64,000 nt of DNA, from positions 248,001-312,000 of the forward strand of contig JBANDB010000004.1 in the NCBI GenBank assembly GCA_037576215.1, read 5' to 3'. A program made the translations under genes and the position numbers. Of the stretch, positions 22,691-34,065 are shown piece by piece. The notes beneath the pieces were generated by a model that was not told where the DNA came from, did no database searches, and saw only the letters and a program-made list of their open reading frames with translations. This DNA is from Armillaria gallica. Taxonomy: Eukaryota; Basidiomycota; Agaricomycetes; Agaricales; Physalacriaceae. Position 1 is the stretch's first letter. Each line of letters begins with the position of its first letter.

Positions 22691-23194
22691 TCAAGAGTCG
22701 TACTTAGGGGAAGGCAGAAGGCTCACCAGACGGCAATAACCAGACGGCGGTAAAGAGGAACTAAAGGACCAAATCTCTGAAGAGGTGCTAGCATCACGCA
22801 TGTATTCCGAATGTGCACAGAGTTTCCTTCATCACACCTTCCTGGCGAACGTTCTGGGTAAGGCATCATCCAACACAGAAAAAGACGAACATGAATTCGA
22901 AAAGAAACCTTGACCTGACATATTGCTTCCTGATCTGCGTCGATTCTTGTTTGCTTGTGCGGTCCTTTGCGACCTTCGATTTGAGGTAGGGGACCGGACG
23001 AAGAACGAAGATAGAATGCAATTATTTGGGTATAAATCCATGAGCCAAATAACGAAGGTAAGGATAAACAAAGATATAGATATGTGCATGAATCGGGGGC
23101 AAAGCGTGTGTTTTGATGGCGATGGGAGAGGATCTACGAAGTAAAATGAGGTCACTGACTAGACAGAACGGGTGAACAGACGCGTACCTTATGG
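22691..23194. repeat. F-box 3' flank, reverse orientation
   Basis: On the minus strand this continues from the stop of FB8. It includes a GTACGCGTC...CTTCGTAG intron-like segment about 9 nt after the stop and the GGGTATAAATCC and TGCACAGAG stretches that are also found after FB10 (42483-43100) and FB14 (58831-59560). Confidence 0.55.
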
Positions 23195-24919
23195 CTACAC
23201 CAGCGCCATCACCGTCTTCCCAGAACCTTCAACGTCAACTTAGACCTGTTTGTGACAACGTTGAATCGAACTACTCTCCTTTCTCAGACTCGGTTTAAAG
23301 AACAGGGAGTCGTAACCGTCCCTTTCGTTGAGGTAGGAGCACTGCTCTCCCTTCATGAACCGTTTCTCCGTCAAAGAGACGACTTCTATAGGAGGCGGCG
23401 GAGGAAAAACATGGCGATGGATCATCTTCACGATAAGATCATCGAATGGGAGAAGTGGTGAGGATCGAGAACGAAGGAGAGGCGTTAGTGAGGAGACGGA
23501 CAGTAGAATTGTCCTCTGTTTAAGAAGATGACGCGTTGGAGGGGGAGGGGAAAGCATTAGCTAGACGAGCTGCACCCGCTCGTTCACTGATGGCCATTGA
23601 GTGGCCGGAGTGACCGATAATAGACGATGTTGAGCGTGTTCTCGCATGTTTAGGGAGAGGGAACCTCTCGTCAAGCTCTTCCTTCGCTGTTTTCACTTGT
23701 GCTGTCCCCGGTTTACGCGCGACCAGGACTTGGAGAGACTTGAAAAGAGGAACGATGGAATACCATGAGCACTCATCGCCAGCATCGCCTTCTATTTCGA
23801 ATTGTTCAATGTCAGGGCATACGATGACGACACTGCGAAGTTTCATTTCCTCCGTACATTTACCCACAGACTTGAAGGTGAAGCGGAGAGACGGCAACCT
23901 GAGCGAGGGAGGGAGTCGAGGGTGGTCGTAGGACAAAACCTAGTGTAGATTGGCGCAGAAATTGTGATAGATGCGTTTATCAGAGGTCGAGACAGTGCGA
24001 GGAGGATGGCAACTTAATGCGGAGGGCCTTGGTGGGTTGCAAGATTGGGAAGCAGAGCGTAGGATGTACCCATGAACGTATCTTGAGTCGGCGTTGGAGT
24101 AGGCGGAAGCGGAAGCGGGGATAGCGGAGGCATGGGAAATAGAGACGGTTGGCTTGGCATGGTGGGCGTGAAGAGAAGGCGGGTACGACTTGGGATGGTG
24201 GGAAGGGGCGTAGACGTTGGCGAATCGCCATTGACATCGAGCAAGAACGTAAATCGGGGGGGGAGCGACGTTGGTCTAGCCATCAAGCCACAGGAGGAAC
24301 TCAGCCTCGGCCTGCGGAGATGTATGTCACCGAGCTGTATGTCGCGTAGATAAAAGACAGAGTGGTGTCATAGGATGTGTAAATCAAAGGAAGCGAGTGA
24401 GCAAAGGTCGCCCATTGTGCAGAGCCGCGGAGGGTGTGTGTGTGCGAGGTGAGATCCCGCCGCGTGACAACGAATAGCCGTCAGGAATTCGAATATCCCG
24501 CATGTCGAGGTCCCCGTATAGCACGGCCTGCACGGCCGTCAGAATGTCAAGGGAGGGCAGGGCAAGGGCGGGCACCGACGTGCATGGGAAGAGGGAGAAC
24601 ATGTCAGTCAGCACCTCCACTAGCAGAGACGGGCCTGTGGTAGTGACTTCGGCAGGCGGTAGGGAGGGAGAAGCAGGACCTGAACATGGTATGCAGGCTT
24701 GCATGCTGCTCGATTGATGGCACAAGCCCAGACGGCCTATGGACATCGTTCATCAACGACTCACTCGAAAATACTGACACCTTACTATTCTCCTCATCCT
24801 CTTCTAGCGCGGCTTTGACTCGTTCGACCAATCTCTTTGACGGCTCGAAAATCGTCAACATCCTCCTTATTAGCCTCGACTGGCAACGACATAGCTTTGT
24901 GGCGCTTCTGGAGGAACAT
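23195..24919 (-). pseudogene. F-box-like pseudogene FB8 (full length, frameshifted)
   Basis: Spans the whole family length from the ATG at 24919 (MFLQKRHKA) to TAG at 23195-23197. In order: MLTIFEPS and VERVKAALEEDEE (24860-24790), LLVEVLTDMFSLFPCTSVPAL (degraded F-box, 24610-24550), QAVLYGDLDMRDI, TSLPPRFTFLLDVNGDS (24270), RLRFTFKSVGK, VVIVCPDIEQFEIEGDAGDE (23830), HARTRSTSSIIGHSGHSM, FDDLIVKMIHRHV and FFKPSLRKESSSIQRC (23290). At least four frame changes separate these blocks. The tail acidic stretch is shortened to NERDGYDS. Confidence 0.8.
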
Positions 24920-26140
24920 CGTCTTCATATCTATTTCGTCAGATTGTATACTGCGAGAGGGAAAGCGGAACGTACTATGTCCTAGAAGAGCACAATGTAG
25001 ACAGGACGGGGCGAGAATCCATCAGAGGCATCTCGTCCATCGAGATCTCCTACACATCTACCAACACTAGTCCGCTGAATCTAAATACACTTTTGGATAT
25101 TCTTGAGGATCTTCAGGAAACGAGGTAGGACTGAGTCGAGGATGCAATGATTAGGTGCAGTTCCAAACTCCGAAAAGAACGACGCCCGTTTCCGGCCCGA
25201 TACGATCCGGCCTTTGCTTGTCACCACCATATACCCGCATTGATTCTTTCAGGATTCTGAGTTCACCGGCTCTTCTATTTTTGGAACCAGCTTAACATGT
25301 CGCGTGTATGTGAGATCCGTTTAATTGGAAGCACTCCCCGCTAATCCGGCTTCCCACTCATATCATACAGTCAGAATAAGTAAGTACTGCCAGCGGCTTC
25401 AACACTCATATTGTCACTTCCGTATGTATTCCCTCTGTTTATCCTCCCTCCATATGTCCAGTCATTGTTTCTTTGACGGGACGTTGCCTTCGTTTGATTT
25501 TCTCGCATAATATAGCTTACTTGATGCTAGTATTCCGCCCCCTATGGCGCTTGCCCTCAATGATGAGTGCGCTCGTCTGCCTTAACCGTCTACGAACGAC
25601 TAGACGATGCAGTTCCTTACGTTCATTCCAGGTTTATACTATTAACCGAGATTTCACAGATATGAAAAGGTGGACAGTCATCAGCACCATTTACACCCGA
25701 CCAGGCTTGTATGTTTGCAAGCTTTGTGTTGATCTACTCCACAATTCCTGCAGGCAGACCAAACACGAAGGACTTGATTGTCGGCGAGTACGACCTTCTT
25801 GAATGTGACAAAACTGACGACGGGCATAGCTGTGAATGATCATCATGCGACGTAGAAGAGACGGCATCATTTTTTATACTGACTTAATTCGACCACTTCA
25901 TCCACCTGTCTGATGGAGCAGCCGGTGGCCGGTGAGCACCTTTTCCGATATCTATCGGTGTTCGATCTAAACTCACCAGCTCATCACATCCTTAGCTGTG
26001 TACCTCCAACGCCAAAGTGAATCCATACTGCGCGTTCCATCATTGGGTACGAGTTTGGCGTAGCCGCAATGTAATGAAACCTCGTCTTGCCCGTGTCGCT
26101 TTTACTAATGTATCTCGACTTATATCAGCTTATTTGTAAC
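24920..26140. repeat. F-box 5' leader plus dispersed repeat U (copy 2)
   Basis: 24960-25300 matches the 5' leaders of other F-box copies. 25300-26140 is a long copy of repeat U, sharing with 32040-32600 segments such as GGCGCTTGCCCTCAAT and ATTTCACAGATAT, and with 4820-5110 the CATCCACCTGTCTGATGGAG segment. Pieces of plus-strand coding-like sequence (ALNDECARLP, VPYVHSRF-like) are shared with copy 4 (ALNNECTRLP). They are broken, so U may derive from an unidentified gene. Confidence 0.5.
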
Positions 26141-26689
26141 CTTCTTCGCGACGTCAGTTATCTCACAAAATACCGAGACACCAACTAGGATTCCCTATGT
26201 GACAAGATCTAGGATTGCTACGAGGAACTAATCTCTGCTGTCTGAGATCCTTTGGTACGCCGAAGTTCATCTCACGATAATCAGGCTGACTGCGTTTCCT
26301 CTTTCTTTGAAGATCACTCTGTAGTCGACCTTTTTTAGGCGGCTACGATGGACTGTATCGTATCATTTGGTATCTGAATAATCACGATGTCAGGAACTTT
26401 CTCTGATTCCTATTAAGCTACTGACACATGTATTTCAAGGTAATTATCTAGTGTTCGTGCCGTTGTCAATGAGACAACTAAACACGATACTAAGTCTTCA
26501 GCCCCAAAGCCTTCTCGTGCTCACACTCTGAACACGGACCGTTGAGTGATGCTCATTGATATTCCTTACAGACTCTTACCGTAGAAGCTGATTTCGTGAG
26601 TACTCGCATTGACAGATAACCTTCCTAGTTGGATTTTAAATCTGTCTAGGTGCTCGAATTTCGATGGTATTATAGCTCTTCCCTCATCC
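26141..26689. other. Intergenic, nothing recognised
   Basis: No supported feature. Confidence 0.35.
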
Positions 26690-27250
26690 TCGTTCTAACT
26701 GTGTCAATCTACGGTGTGTATGTAAAGTGTCTTCATGTCGTTACTCACTGTCAATAATTAGAAGGAACTCGACGCATTTATTCAAGGTACCTTAAATAAC
26801 ATTGTCAATGCGCCTTTACCTCATGTGCATATGTTCATCCGCCGCTCTCATGGAGCAACAGGTGACCGGTGAGCGCCTTCATCTATCTGCAATAGATCTA
26901 AAATCGCAACCTCAGCTGCGCCTTTCACATCTTCAACCCGGTAGCCCAAAACTTCTAAACCATAGCAAAGTGTTGCCACCTGCTTCATCAATGAGAAGCC
27001 CTTTCTAGTAGTTGCCATGTAAGTAAGTCCTCGTCTTGGTTATCTCCCTTTTATTAATGCTTCTCTGCTGATAAGAGCTTATTCGAAACTTTGTCCACCG
27101 CGTCATTTTTTACAAGAAATCTTCGGGTGCTTAGTAGATGCACTAGGATGCCGTACATGGCAAGAATTCGGATCCCCTCGGAGCTACTGATATCTGTTGA
27201 TCAGTCCGTACCAAGCTATAGAAGTACTCGGGAAATAGAAGACTCTGAGC
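26690..27250. repeat. Dispersed repeat U (copy 3)
   Basis: Shares CATGGAGCAACAGGTGACCG, a CTGATAAGAGCTTATTC-like stretch and GACAAGAATTCGGATC-type sequence with the other U copies. It also contains the 26699-26840 repeat paired with 22543-22690. Confidence 0.5.
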
Positions 27251-27859
27251 ACGAATCGGCGAATTTTCCAGACCCAATTATCTATGTATCGACGTTTCAT
27301 TGAATCTGACTGCAAAATCGTTGTTGCAATGCTCGCAGAAGCAAGATCGGATGGTGAGGATGAGAGGATGAGAGGGCAGAAAATTGGAAGAAAACCCCCG
27401 GCGCAAAGACAGTGACGTTATCGGTCTGATCTTGCCGCTGACGTCTCCGTTCTCCTGCTGCCGTTTCTCAAACAATCGGATACACTTCGCGTACGTCTGA
27501 GCCGCTTTCGGCCATCGTAAAGTCACTGAAAATATGATGTTAATATTATGCATCCCGACCCCTTAAGCGCCTCCCGTTATCACAACTTACAGGAGCTTTC
27601 CTTGGAGATAAGCGCCCATCTAAATTTTGATATGGCCTTTTATAAGTCCTGCAATCGGTTTGTAAAAATAAGTTCGGCTAGTTGAAGAACATGCTTATAA
27701 ATCGATGAGTCAAGAAACGAAGGTAAGGATCAACGAAGACAAAGATATGTGCACGAAACGGGGACAAAGCGTGTGTTTTGATGGCGACGGGAGTAAATCT
27801 ACGAAGTAACATGAGGTCATCGACTAGCAAGAACGGGCGAACAGACGCATACCTTATGG
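27251..27859. repeat. Duplicated flank shared with 29700-30015
   Basis: 27330-27540 (GTGACGTTATCGG, CTTCGCGTACGTC and similar blocks) aligns in order with 29850-30010. 27690-27859 is 3' flank of FB9 on the minus strand, with the conserved GTATGCGTC...CTTCGTAG intron-like element. Confidence 0.5.
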
Positions 27860-29596
27860 CTACATCAGCGCCATTACCATCTTCCCAGAACTTTAAACGT
27901 CAGCTTCGACCTGCTCGTTGTATCTGACTACTGTCCTTTCTCGGAACCTGTTGACAGAGCAGGGATTCGTCGTCATCACTTTCTTTGAGGTAGGAGCACT
28001 GCACTCACTTCATAAACCGTTGGACCATCAAAGTGACGACATTCATAGAAGGCGGCGGATGAAAAACATTGCGATCAATCATCTTCACGAAAAGATCGTC
28101 GAATGGGAGACATGGCGAGGATCGGTAGCAGAGGAGAGGCTGTAGCGAGGAGGAACGTATGGTACCAGGGTCCTCTGTTTGGGTAGATGCCGCGTTGGAG
28201 AGTGGGGCATGCGTTTGCCAAACCAGCTGCATGGGCTTGTTCGCTGGCGACTATGGAGTGGGTGGAGTGGCTGAGACTAGACGATGTCGACCGTGTCCTC
28301 CCTGGCTTCGGGAGCGAAACCTCTCATCAAGTTCTTCTTTCCCTGTTTTTATTTGCGCTGTCCCTGGTTTACGCACGACTAGGGCTCGAAGAGAGTTGAA
28401 ATGAGGACCAATGGAATATCAACACTCTTCGCCACTCTGCCCTTCTACTTTGAGTTCTTCAAAGGGGGCATACTAAAACGGCACTGCGGAGGGTCTTTTC
28501 CTCCGTGCATTCGCGAGCAGACTCGAAGTTGAAGCGGAGGCGGCGAACAGAGGAAGGGAGGGTCTCGAGGGTCGTCGTAGGGCACAACTCAGCATAGATC
28601 GGTGAAGAAATAGTCATAGACGCGTCGATGAGTGGTCCAGAAGGCGCGAGGAGGATAACAAGATGCGGAGGATCGTACAGGGAGGTCAGATTAGGGAGCA
28701 GAGTGTGGGAGTATAGATAGTATGCGTGAAGGCGTCCCGAGTCGGCGTTGCTGTAAGATGGAGCGACGATAGCGGAGGCACGGGGAATAGAGAGGGTCCG
28801 CTTGGTGTGGTGGGCGCAGAGAGGACCTGGATATGCGTACGTGTTGCAAGAAGTGGTCTAGCTGGTGACCCGTCATCGTCGTCATCGAGCAGGAACGGGA
28901 AACGGAGGGAGACAACGTTGGTCTGGCCATCGAGCTACGTAGGGAGTTCAGCTTCAGCCTGTTCGGAGAGACGCGTTTTAACAAACTCGATATGCAGCGC
29001 AAATGCGGAGTGGAGGCGTAGAATGTGGATATCAAAGGAGGGGAGTGTTAGAGAGAGGAGGTTGTCCATCCGAGCGAGTCTATGCGGACGGCTATGCAGG
29101 GACGTGGAGAGTGTGCACGAGAGAGGTGCTATTTCGCCGCGTGATAAGGAATATCCACAGCGCGTCGAGTTTCCGAACATCCCACATATCGAGTTCGCCG
29201 TATAACACGGCCTGTGCCGCAGAGAGAGCAAGGCGAGTACAGGCAACGATGTGCCTGGGAGGAAGGAGAGAATGAAAGTCAGGATCTTTACCGGCAAAGG
29301 CGGGATCTGTGATAGCGACCTGGGAGGGCGGTATGGAGGGAGAGGCAGGACCTGACCGCGATATGCATACTTTAGCTTTGCATGCTCCTCGATCATCGGC
29401 CAAGTCCAGATACGTATCTCATCCATCGATGACTTGCTCGACGGCACCGACATGTTGATCTTCTTCCACCAGCGCGGCTCCGACTCGTTCCGCTACTCGT
29501 TACAACGGCTTGAAAAAAGTCGACATCCTCTTCTTCAACCTTCCTCCCGGTTTGACTGGCGAGACCGTGGCTGTATGCCCACGCTAGAGGAACATC
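27860..29596 (-). pseudogene. F-box-like pseudogene FB9 (full length, frameshifted)
   Basis: From the ATG at 29596 (MFL followed by a stop, then RGHTATVSPVKPGG) to TAG at 27860-27862. Blocks seen: MIEEHAKLKYAYRGQVLPLPP (29400), PPLPVKILTFILSFLPGTSLP (F-box, 29300), RMDNLLSLTLPSFDIHILR (29060), QAEAELPT, TIRSSSLQPLL and FDDLFVKMIDRNV (28120). Frame changes near 29215, 28940 and in the C-terminal half, plus the early stop, make it non-functional. Confidence 0.8.
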
Positions 29597-30060
29597 GTTG
29601 TCTTCAAGGCCTTACTTCGACTGTTAAATCCTTGAAATATATATTTTAGTCAGCAGGCGGCAAGGACGTACACAATTATCTTATTACATCTCAAGACAAG
29701 GTTGGAGCTCGAACAGGGAGAGTGGATGGCGCCGACAGAAGGAATCAAAGAGTGTACCAGAGCAGAATGTCCAGGTATCGATGAGTCATTCTATTTCACA
29801 GATGACTGGAACACTCGCAAAGTCTAGAAATGATGAGAAGAATCAAGGGACAAAAAGTTCCTTGCCCTAAAGTTGAACAAGTGACGTTATCGGCCCGATG
29901 ATCCCCGATCTTGCCGTTGATGTCTCTCATCGTTCTTCTGCATCTCATGGCGCCGGTACCAACACCAACACTAACAACGTTGGACAAGCTTCGCGTACGT
30001 CGTGCCGTATGAGGTGGTAATATTACACCGTCTGACACTTTCTGTCTAGAGGCATATTAC
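29597..30060. other. FB9 5' flank and duplicated non-coding DNA
   Basis: No gene. 29700-30015 is the partner of the duplicated segment at 27330-27540. Confidence 0.4.
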
Positions 30061-30515
30061 AGATGTTCCGGAAAATAATGAGAATCACGCGAGAGCAACG
30101 TGCACCCAAATTGAATGTATTTACTATATGCGGTAAATAAATAACAGTTTTCCTTGACCTTCTTCCTCAATGTATATCTATACAAGCCATCCCTATCACA
30201 CTTCTGAAGATATCAGAGGCATATACTTAAGGTGTTTGTGATGTAGAGAAGCCGTTGTCAGGCCTGCGAGGGTGCCCACCGTTTGAAATTTGAGCCTGAG
30301 ACACTATCCGGGGCATCTGATGACTCGAGCTCATCATTTTTATCTTTTCAGTTGCCACTATCCTCTGAGCAATGACCGGACAGAGAATGCGAGTGTCGCA
30401 GCTTGGTGTACATGGAGGAAGAAGGTCAAGCTACTTATTTACCGCATATAGTAAATACATTAAATTTGGGCGCACGTTGCTCTCGCATGATTCTCATTAT
30501 TTTCCGGAACAGCTG
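30061..30515. mobile_element. Tc1/mariner-like MITE with about 85-bp inverted repeats
   Basis: A 455-bp element bounded by TA (30059-30060 and 30516-30517). Termini are CAGATGTTCCGGAAAATAAT on the left and CAGCTGTTCCGGAAAATAAT on the right complement. The inverted repeats run for about 85 bp with few mismatches, through GAGAGCAACGTGC and ACTATATGCGGTAAATAA. No transposase is encoded. A TA duplication with CAG termini is typical of Tc1/mariner-type elements. Confidence 0.75.
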
Positions 30516-31026
30516 TAAACACCCACGCGCGCTATTGTGGGGTACTAAGCCCGCTCCATTATGACAGGAATTCATGTCTGATGATAAGTGTTGATCTGAG
30601 TTTCGCTATTGTCTTTTGTGAGTCCTGCAATTGACAGTAAATATGGATTTCTTCTAATTCCTTCGTCTGAAAGGTATTTGACAGGTACTCGTGGGTGTGC
30701 TCCTTCCAATCTCCTTCGCCTAACACACGTTGACGTGATATTCAGAGACTTCTTTCTAATGTGCGTACTCGTCGTATCATAGCGTATGACTATAGTCTAT
30801 GACTAATATTTTAATCTTCATTTTCAGACATCAATGCTAGGTCCCCCGCCCGACTATCATTTAATGTAGCGAAACTGCCTCGCTCTCACTGTTATCGATT
30901 TCTTCTTACAGGAGTGTCTTCCTTAACAAAGCTTTCTTCTGTTGCGTTCACTTACTACGTACTGTACCGATCTCGTCGGGAACTGATTTCTAGATTACCA
31001 AAGACAGGCGGTCCATCAACCAACTA

Positions 31027-31203
31027 CAGTCGACTCTGTAATAACCCATACCTCTATAAGGACATACACCCCCATAACCCATAGGTTTTTCCGTCTACCA
31101 AAGTACAAATTACCCTCAAATTCCTCTCTTTAAACCCATACTCCCTCATAACCCATAGCGCTGAGTGGGAACAGAGCGGTATGGGTAATTACAGAGTCGA
31201 CTG
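31027..31203. mobile_element. Tc1/mariner (pogo-like) MITE, 177 bp
   Basis: Flanked by TA (31025-31026 and 31204-31205). The inverted termini are nearly identical over about 26 bp: CAGTCGACTCTGTAAT followed by AACCCATACC on the left and TACCCATACC on the right complement. The interior repeats AACCCATA-type motifs. Short, non-coding and sharply bounded. Confidence 0.85.
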
Positions 31204-31320
31204 TAACAAGCGACGAAAGTTTTCGCGACAGTTAATTGTTCTTTATGGAACATCAACAGGGGATAACCTTACAGTGTTAGTCCGGGTCACCATTCCAGCC
31301 GTCAAGAATTACGTTACAAT

Positions 31321-31899
31321 GGGCACGAGAAATTCAGCGTGGTCACATGCGTAGTACCACGCTGGCGTGGTGCGTGGCCACGCAGCCACGCAAGTCATCA
31401 GTTGAACTCAACTATATTTAATATATGTACTGCACCGCACGATGTTCGTGAGCTTTTGTAATGATATCCTTATCATTGTGTTGTTTTTATTCCTGGATAT
31501 TCTCCAACAAAGATACCTGATTAGAAAATGATACCAAGACTGCACTTTCGGCATCCACCAATTACAGTGTTTCGCACTTCCGGTCTATGATTTTCAGTTA
31601 CTAGTGAATCTTAAATGTATTCTTTTTATAAGTAGGAGATGCTTAAATGTTCGACTTTCGTCGCTTTTCTGTACCAAGTACTCGAAGATCTTAGAGTGGT
31701 ACTGTCGACATCAGTCACCCATCAATACAACATCAATATCGCTTCTGTGTTGAGTACTGACAGGTCATGGACACTCACTTACTAATGATTGTTTCCTTCA
31801 TTAAGATTCGCCTCAACCACACAACCGACCACGCCAGCGTACCACGCAGCCACGCGACCACGCAGCCACGCAGGCGACCACCCAGAATTCTTCTTGCCC
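31321..31899. mobile_element. Putative TIR element with CCACGC/GCGTGG-rich ends
   Basis: The ends look inverted: GGGCACGAGAAATTCAGCGT on the left and GGGCAAGAAGAATTCTGGGT on the right complement. Sub-terminal GCGTGG motifs sit on the left (31340-31395) and CCACGC motifs on the right (31828-31875). The ends resemble those of the Mutator-like element at 43955-45074 (GGGC...GAATTC). No matching target duplication was found (CGTTACAAT versus ATCCCCGAA), so the call is tentative; it could be two element ends brought together. Confidence 0.4.
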
Positions 31900-31904
31900 A
31901 TCCC

Positions 31905-33100
31905 CGAAGTTGCCGGCCCGATACAATCCAGCCTTTGCTCGGCACCACCATATGCCCATGTAGATTCTGAGTTTACCGGCTCCTCTGTTTTTCGAACCAG
32001 CGCCATGTTGCGTGTACGTGATATCATTTTGATGTCAACTGTTCTCCGCTAATCTAGCTTCAAAATCATATCATACAATCAGAATACCCCCAGCGACTCC
32101 AGCACTCATCATATCGTCACTTCCATGTTTATTACCTCCGTTTATCCTCTCTTCATGTGGTCAGTCATTCCTTTCGACAGGAAATTGGTTTTGTCTGATT
32201 TTCAGACCGAGCCAAAAGCACAATATCAGCTCTTGCGACCTCCCACATTCCAAGGACTCGTCGATACCTCTATAACGACGACTCTGGGTTCTGGTTCGCA
32301 TTGCTTGCTGGATGTTAGTATTCCGCTCGCTGTGGCGCTTGCCCTCAATAATGAGTGCACTCGTTTGCCCTTAACCGTCTTCAAATGACGGGACGATGCA
32401 TTTCCTTACCTCCATTCCAGACTTATACTAAAGGAGATTTCACAGATATTAAAACGTGAACAGTCTTTATTGGTGCCATTTACACCCTACAAGGCTCGTT
32501 GATGTTGATCTATTCCCCCATTCCTGCAAAGAAGTTGACTTTCCGTGAGTAAATTGGCTTGAAACTGACAGGAGTGACTACGGGCATAGCTGTGGATGAT
32601 CATTATGCGGGATAGAAGAGAAAGTACATTTTTGAATACTAACCAATGACTTACACTTTGACAGCATTATCCACCTGTCTCATGGTGACCGGTGAACGCG
32701 TTTCCCGATATCATCTGCGATCGATCTGGAATCACCAGCTTACCATCTTCTTGGCCGCGTCTCTCCCATCTCAAACTGGGTATTCCACAATGTCGAAATC
32801 GTAACAAATCCTTCCGTCTGCTCCATCATTAGTGATGTACTTTCGCGTAGTAGCCATGTAAGGAACCCTCGTCTTAATTATCTCACTTCTACCAATGTTT
32901 CTCTGCTGCCCATAACATCTTATTCAGATCTTTCTGCAAGGCGTCATTTATTACAAGAAATACAGACGATTGGTGGATGTACTCGCATTTGGTACGTGAC
33001 AAGAATTCGGATCTCGGGCGGAGCCACAGATCTCTGTTCATCAAGCTGGGAGCATTTAGTGAGACAAAGTCCGTCCCAAGCTATACAAGTACTCGGGGCT
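31905..33100. repeat. F-box leader plus dispersed repeat U (copy 4)
   Basis: Begins with the F-box leader motif (TTGCCGGCCCGAT) and continues with the longest parallel to U copy 2, including GGCGCTTGCCCTCAAT and TATCCACCTGTCTCATGG. No F-box coding sequence is attached to it. 32950-33060 matches copy 3 at 27110-27220. 33140-33200, just beyond, matches 16790-16850 upstream of DUF6535-2. Confidence 0.5.
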
Positions 33101-33477
33101 CGCTTCATAGAACAGAATATGAAATTCTTTTGGAAGCCATCCCCAAAGCGTATTTTAGACGGGTCGTGCGTTCAACACGAGGCGGCGTTTCTGGTTAGAA
33201 TGTCTGCTCGGTTCGGATTACAAGAGCATTCCATATCACAGACGCAGGAATCATGCAGATTGAAAGGAGGAGGAACAGCGTAAATCACTCATTTCCTCTT
33301 TCATTGGTGCGCCTTTTACGTGTACTTCTCTACTCGGAGTTATAAGACCCATTGCCAGGGGACTTCTTCCAACGCTTGGTTTGTCCATATCGGTTCGTGT
33401 TTCATTCCTCAGAGTTCCCTACTGCGCAGACCATTCAAATGAACTAACAGCATATGTTGTAAAACGCTGTAGACTCT

Positions 33478-33937
33478 TGTTAAGAATCAGGGTATTCAGA
33501 GTAATACACGAAGTCATGAATACTCGAGTAAAACCCAAGGTGTGAGCGAGGATGTCCTAAAGCCGAGTTCCAACCACCAAGAGGGATCCGATAAGGTGCT
33601 AACAAGCGCTAGGCGTAGTCGAGAAGCAATTGACTGGCAAGCGCTGGGCGTAACCGATCAAAGATGCTTGAATCACACAGTTAAGTGGACGTTCGAAGAG
33701 GAGTAAAATTAGATTAAGATCCTAATACAAGTTATCTACTAGTTTACATACTAAGGCAAGGTTCGAGTCATTATTATTCTACAATGTTCCATAATATTCT
33801 AGTAATAGTACGAAGAATTGAGAAAATAACAGAAAGTAATAGAAAATATGAGCGAGTCACCATTAAGACCGAGAAGGCCGAGTATGGGCATGTGTTGACT
33901 CATGCACCAAGTTAACGGATACATGAAATCCATAACA
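33478..33937 (-). mobile_element. Solo LTR (family S), minus orientation
   Basis: A 460-bp sequence starting TGTTAAGAATC and ending ATCCATAACA, flanked by the perfect 5-bp repeat ACTCT (33473-33477 and 33938-33942). Its reverse complement aligns end to end with 59650-60108. TG...CA ends, a 5-bp target duplication and no internal coding identify a solo LTR left by recombination of an LTR retrotransposon. It lies about 130 bp upstream of the DUF6535-3 start codon. Confidence 0.9.
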
Positions 33938-34065
33938 ACTCTATGGGTTTATTCTGCTTAATATGCACGTGTGACAGTCAGTGCATTCTCGGCAGTCATT
34001 TCCTTCTTACAGTTACCTCTCTCGTCGCCTCAGTGAACACTTGAACACCTGTAATTCAACACGAT

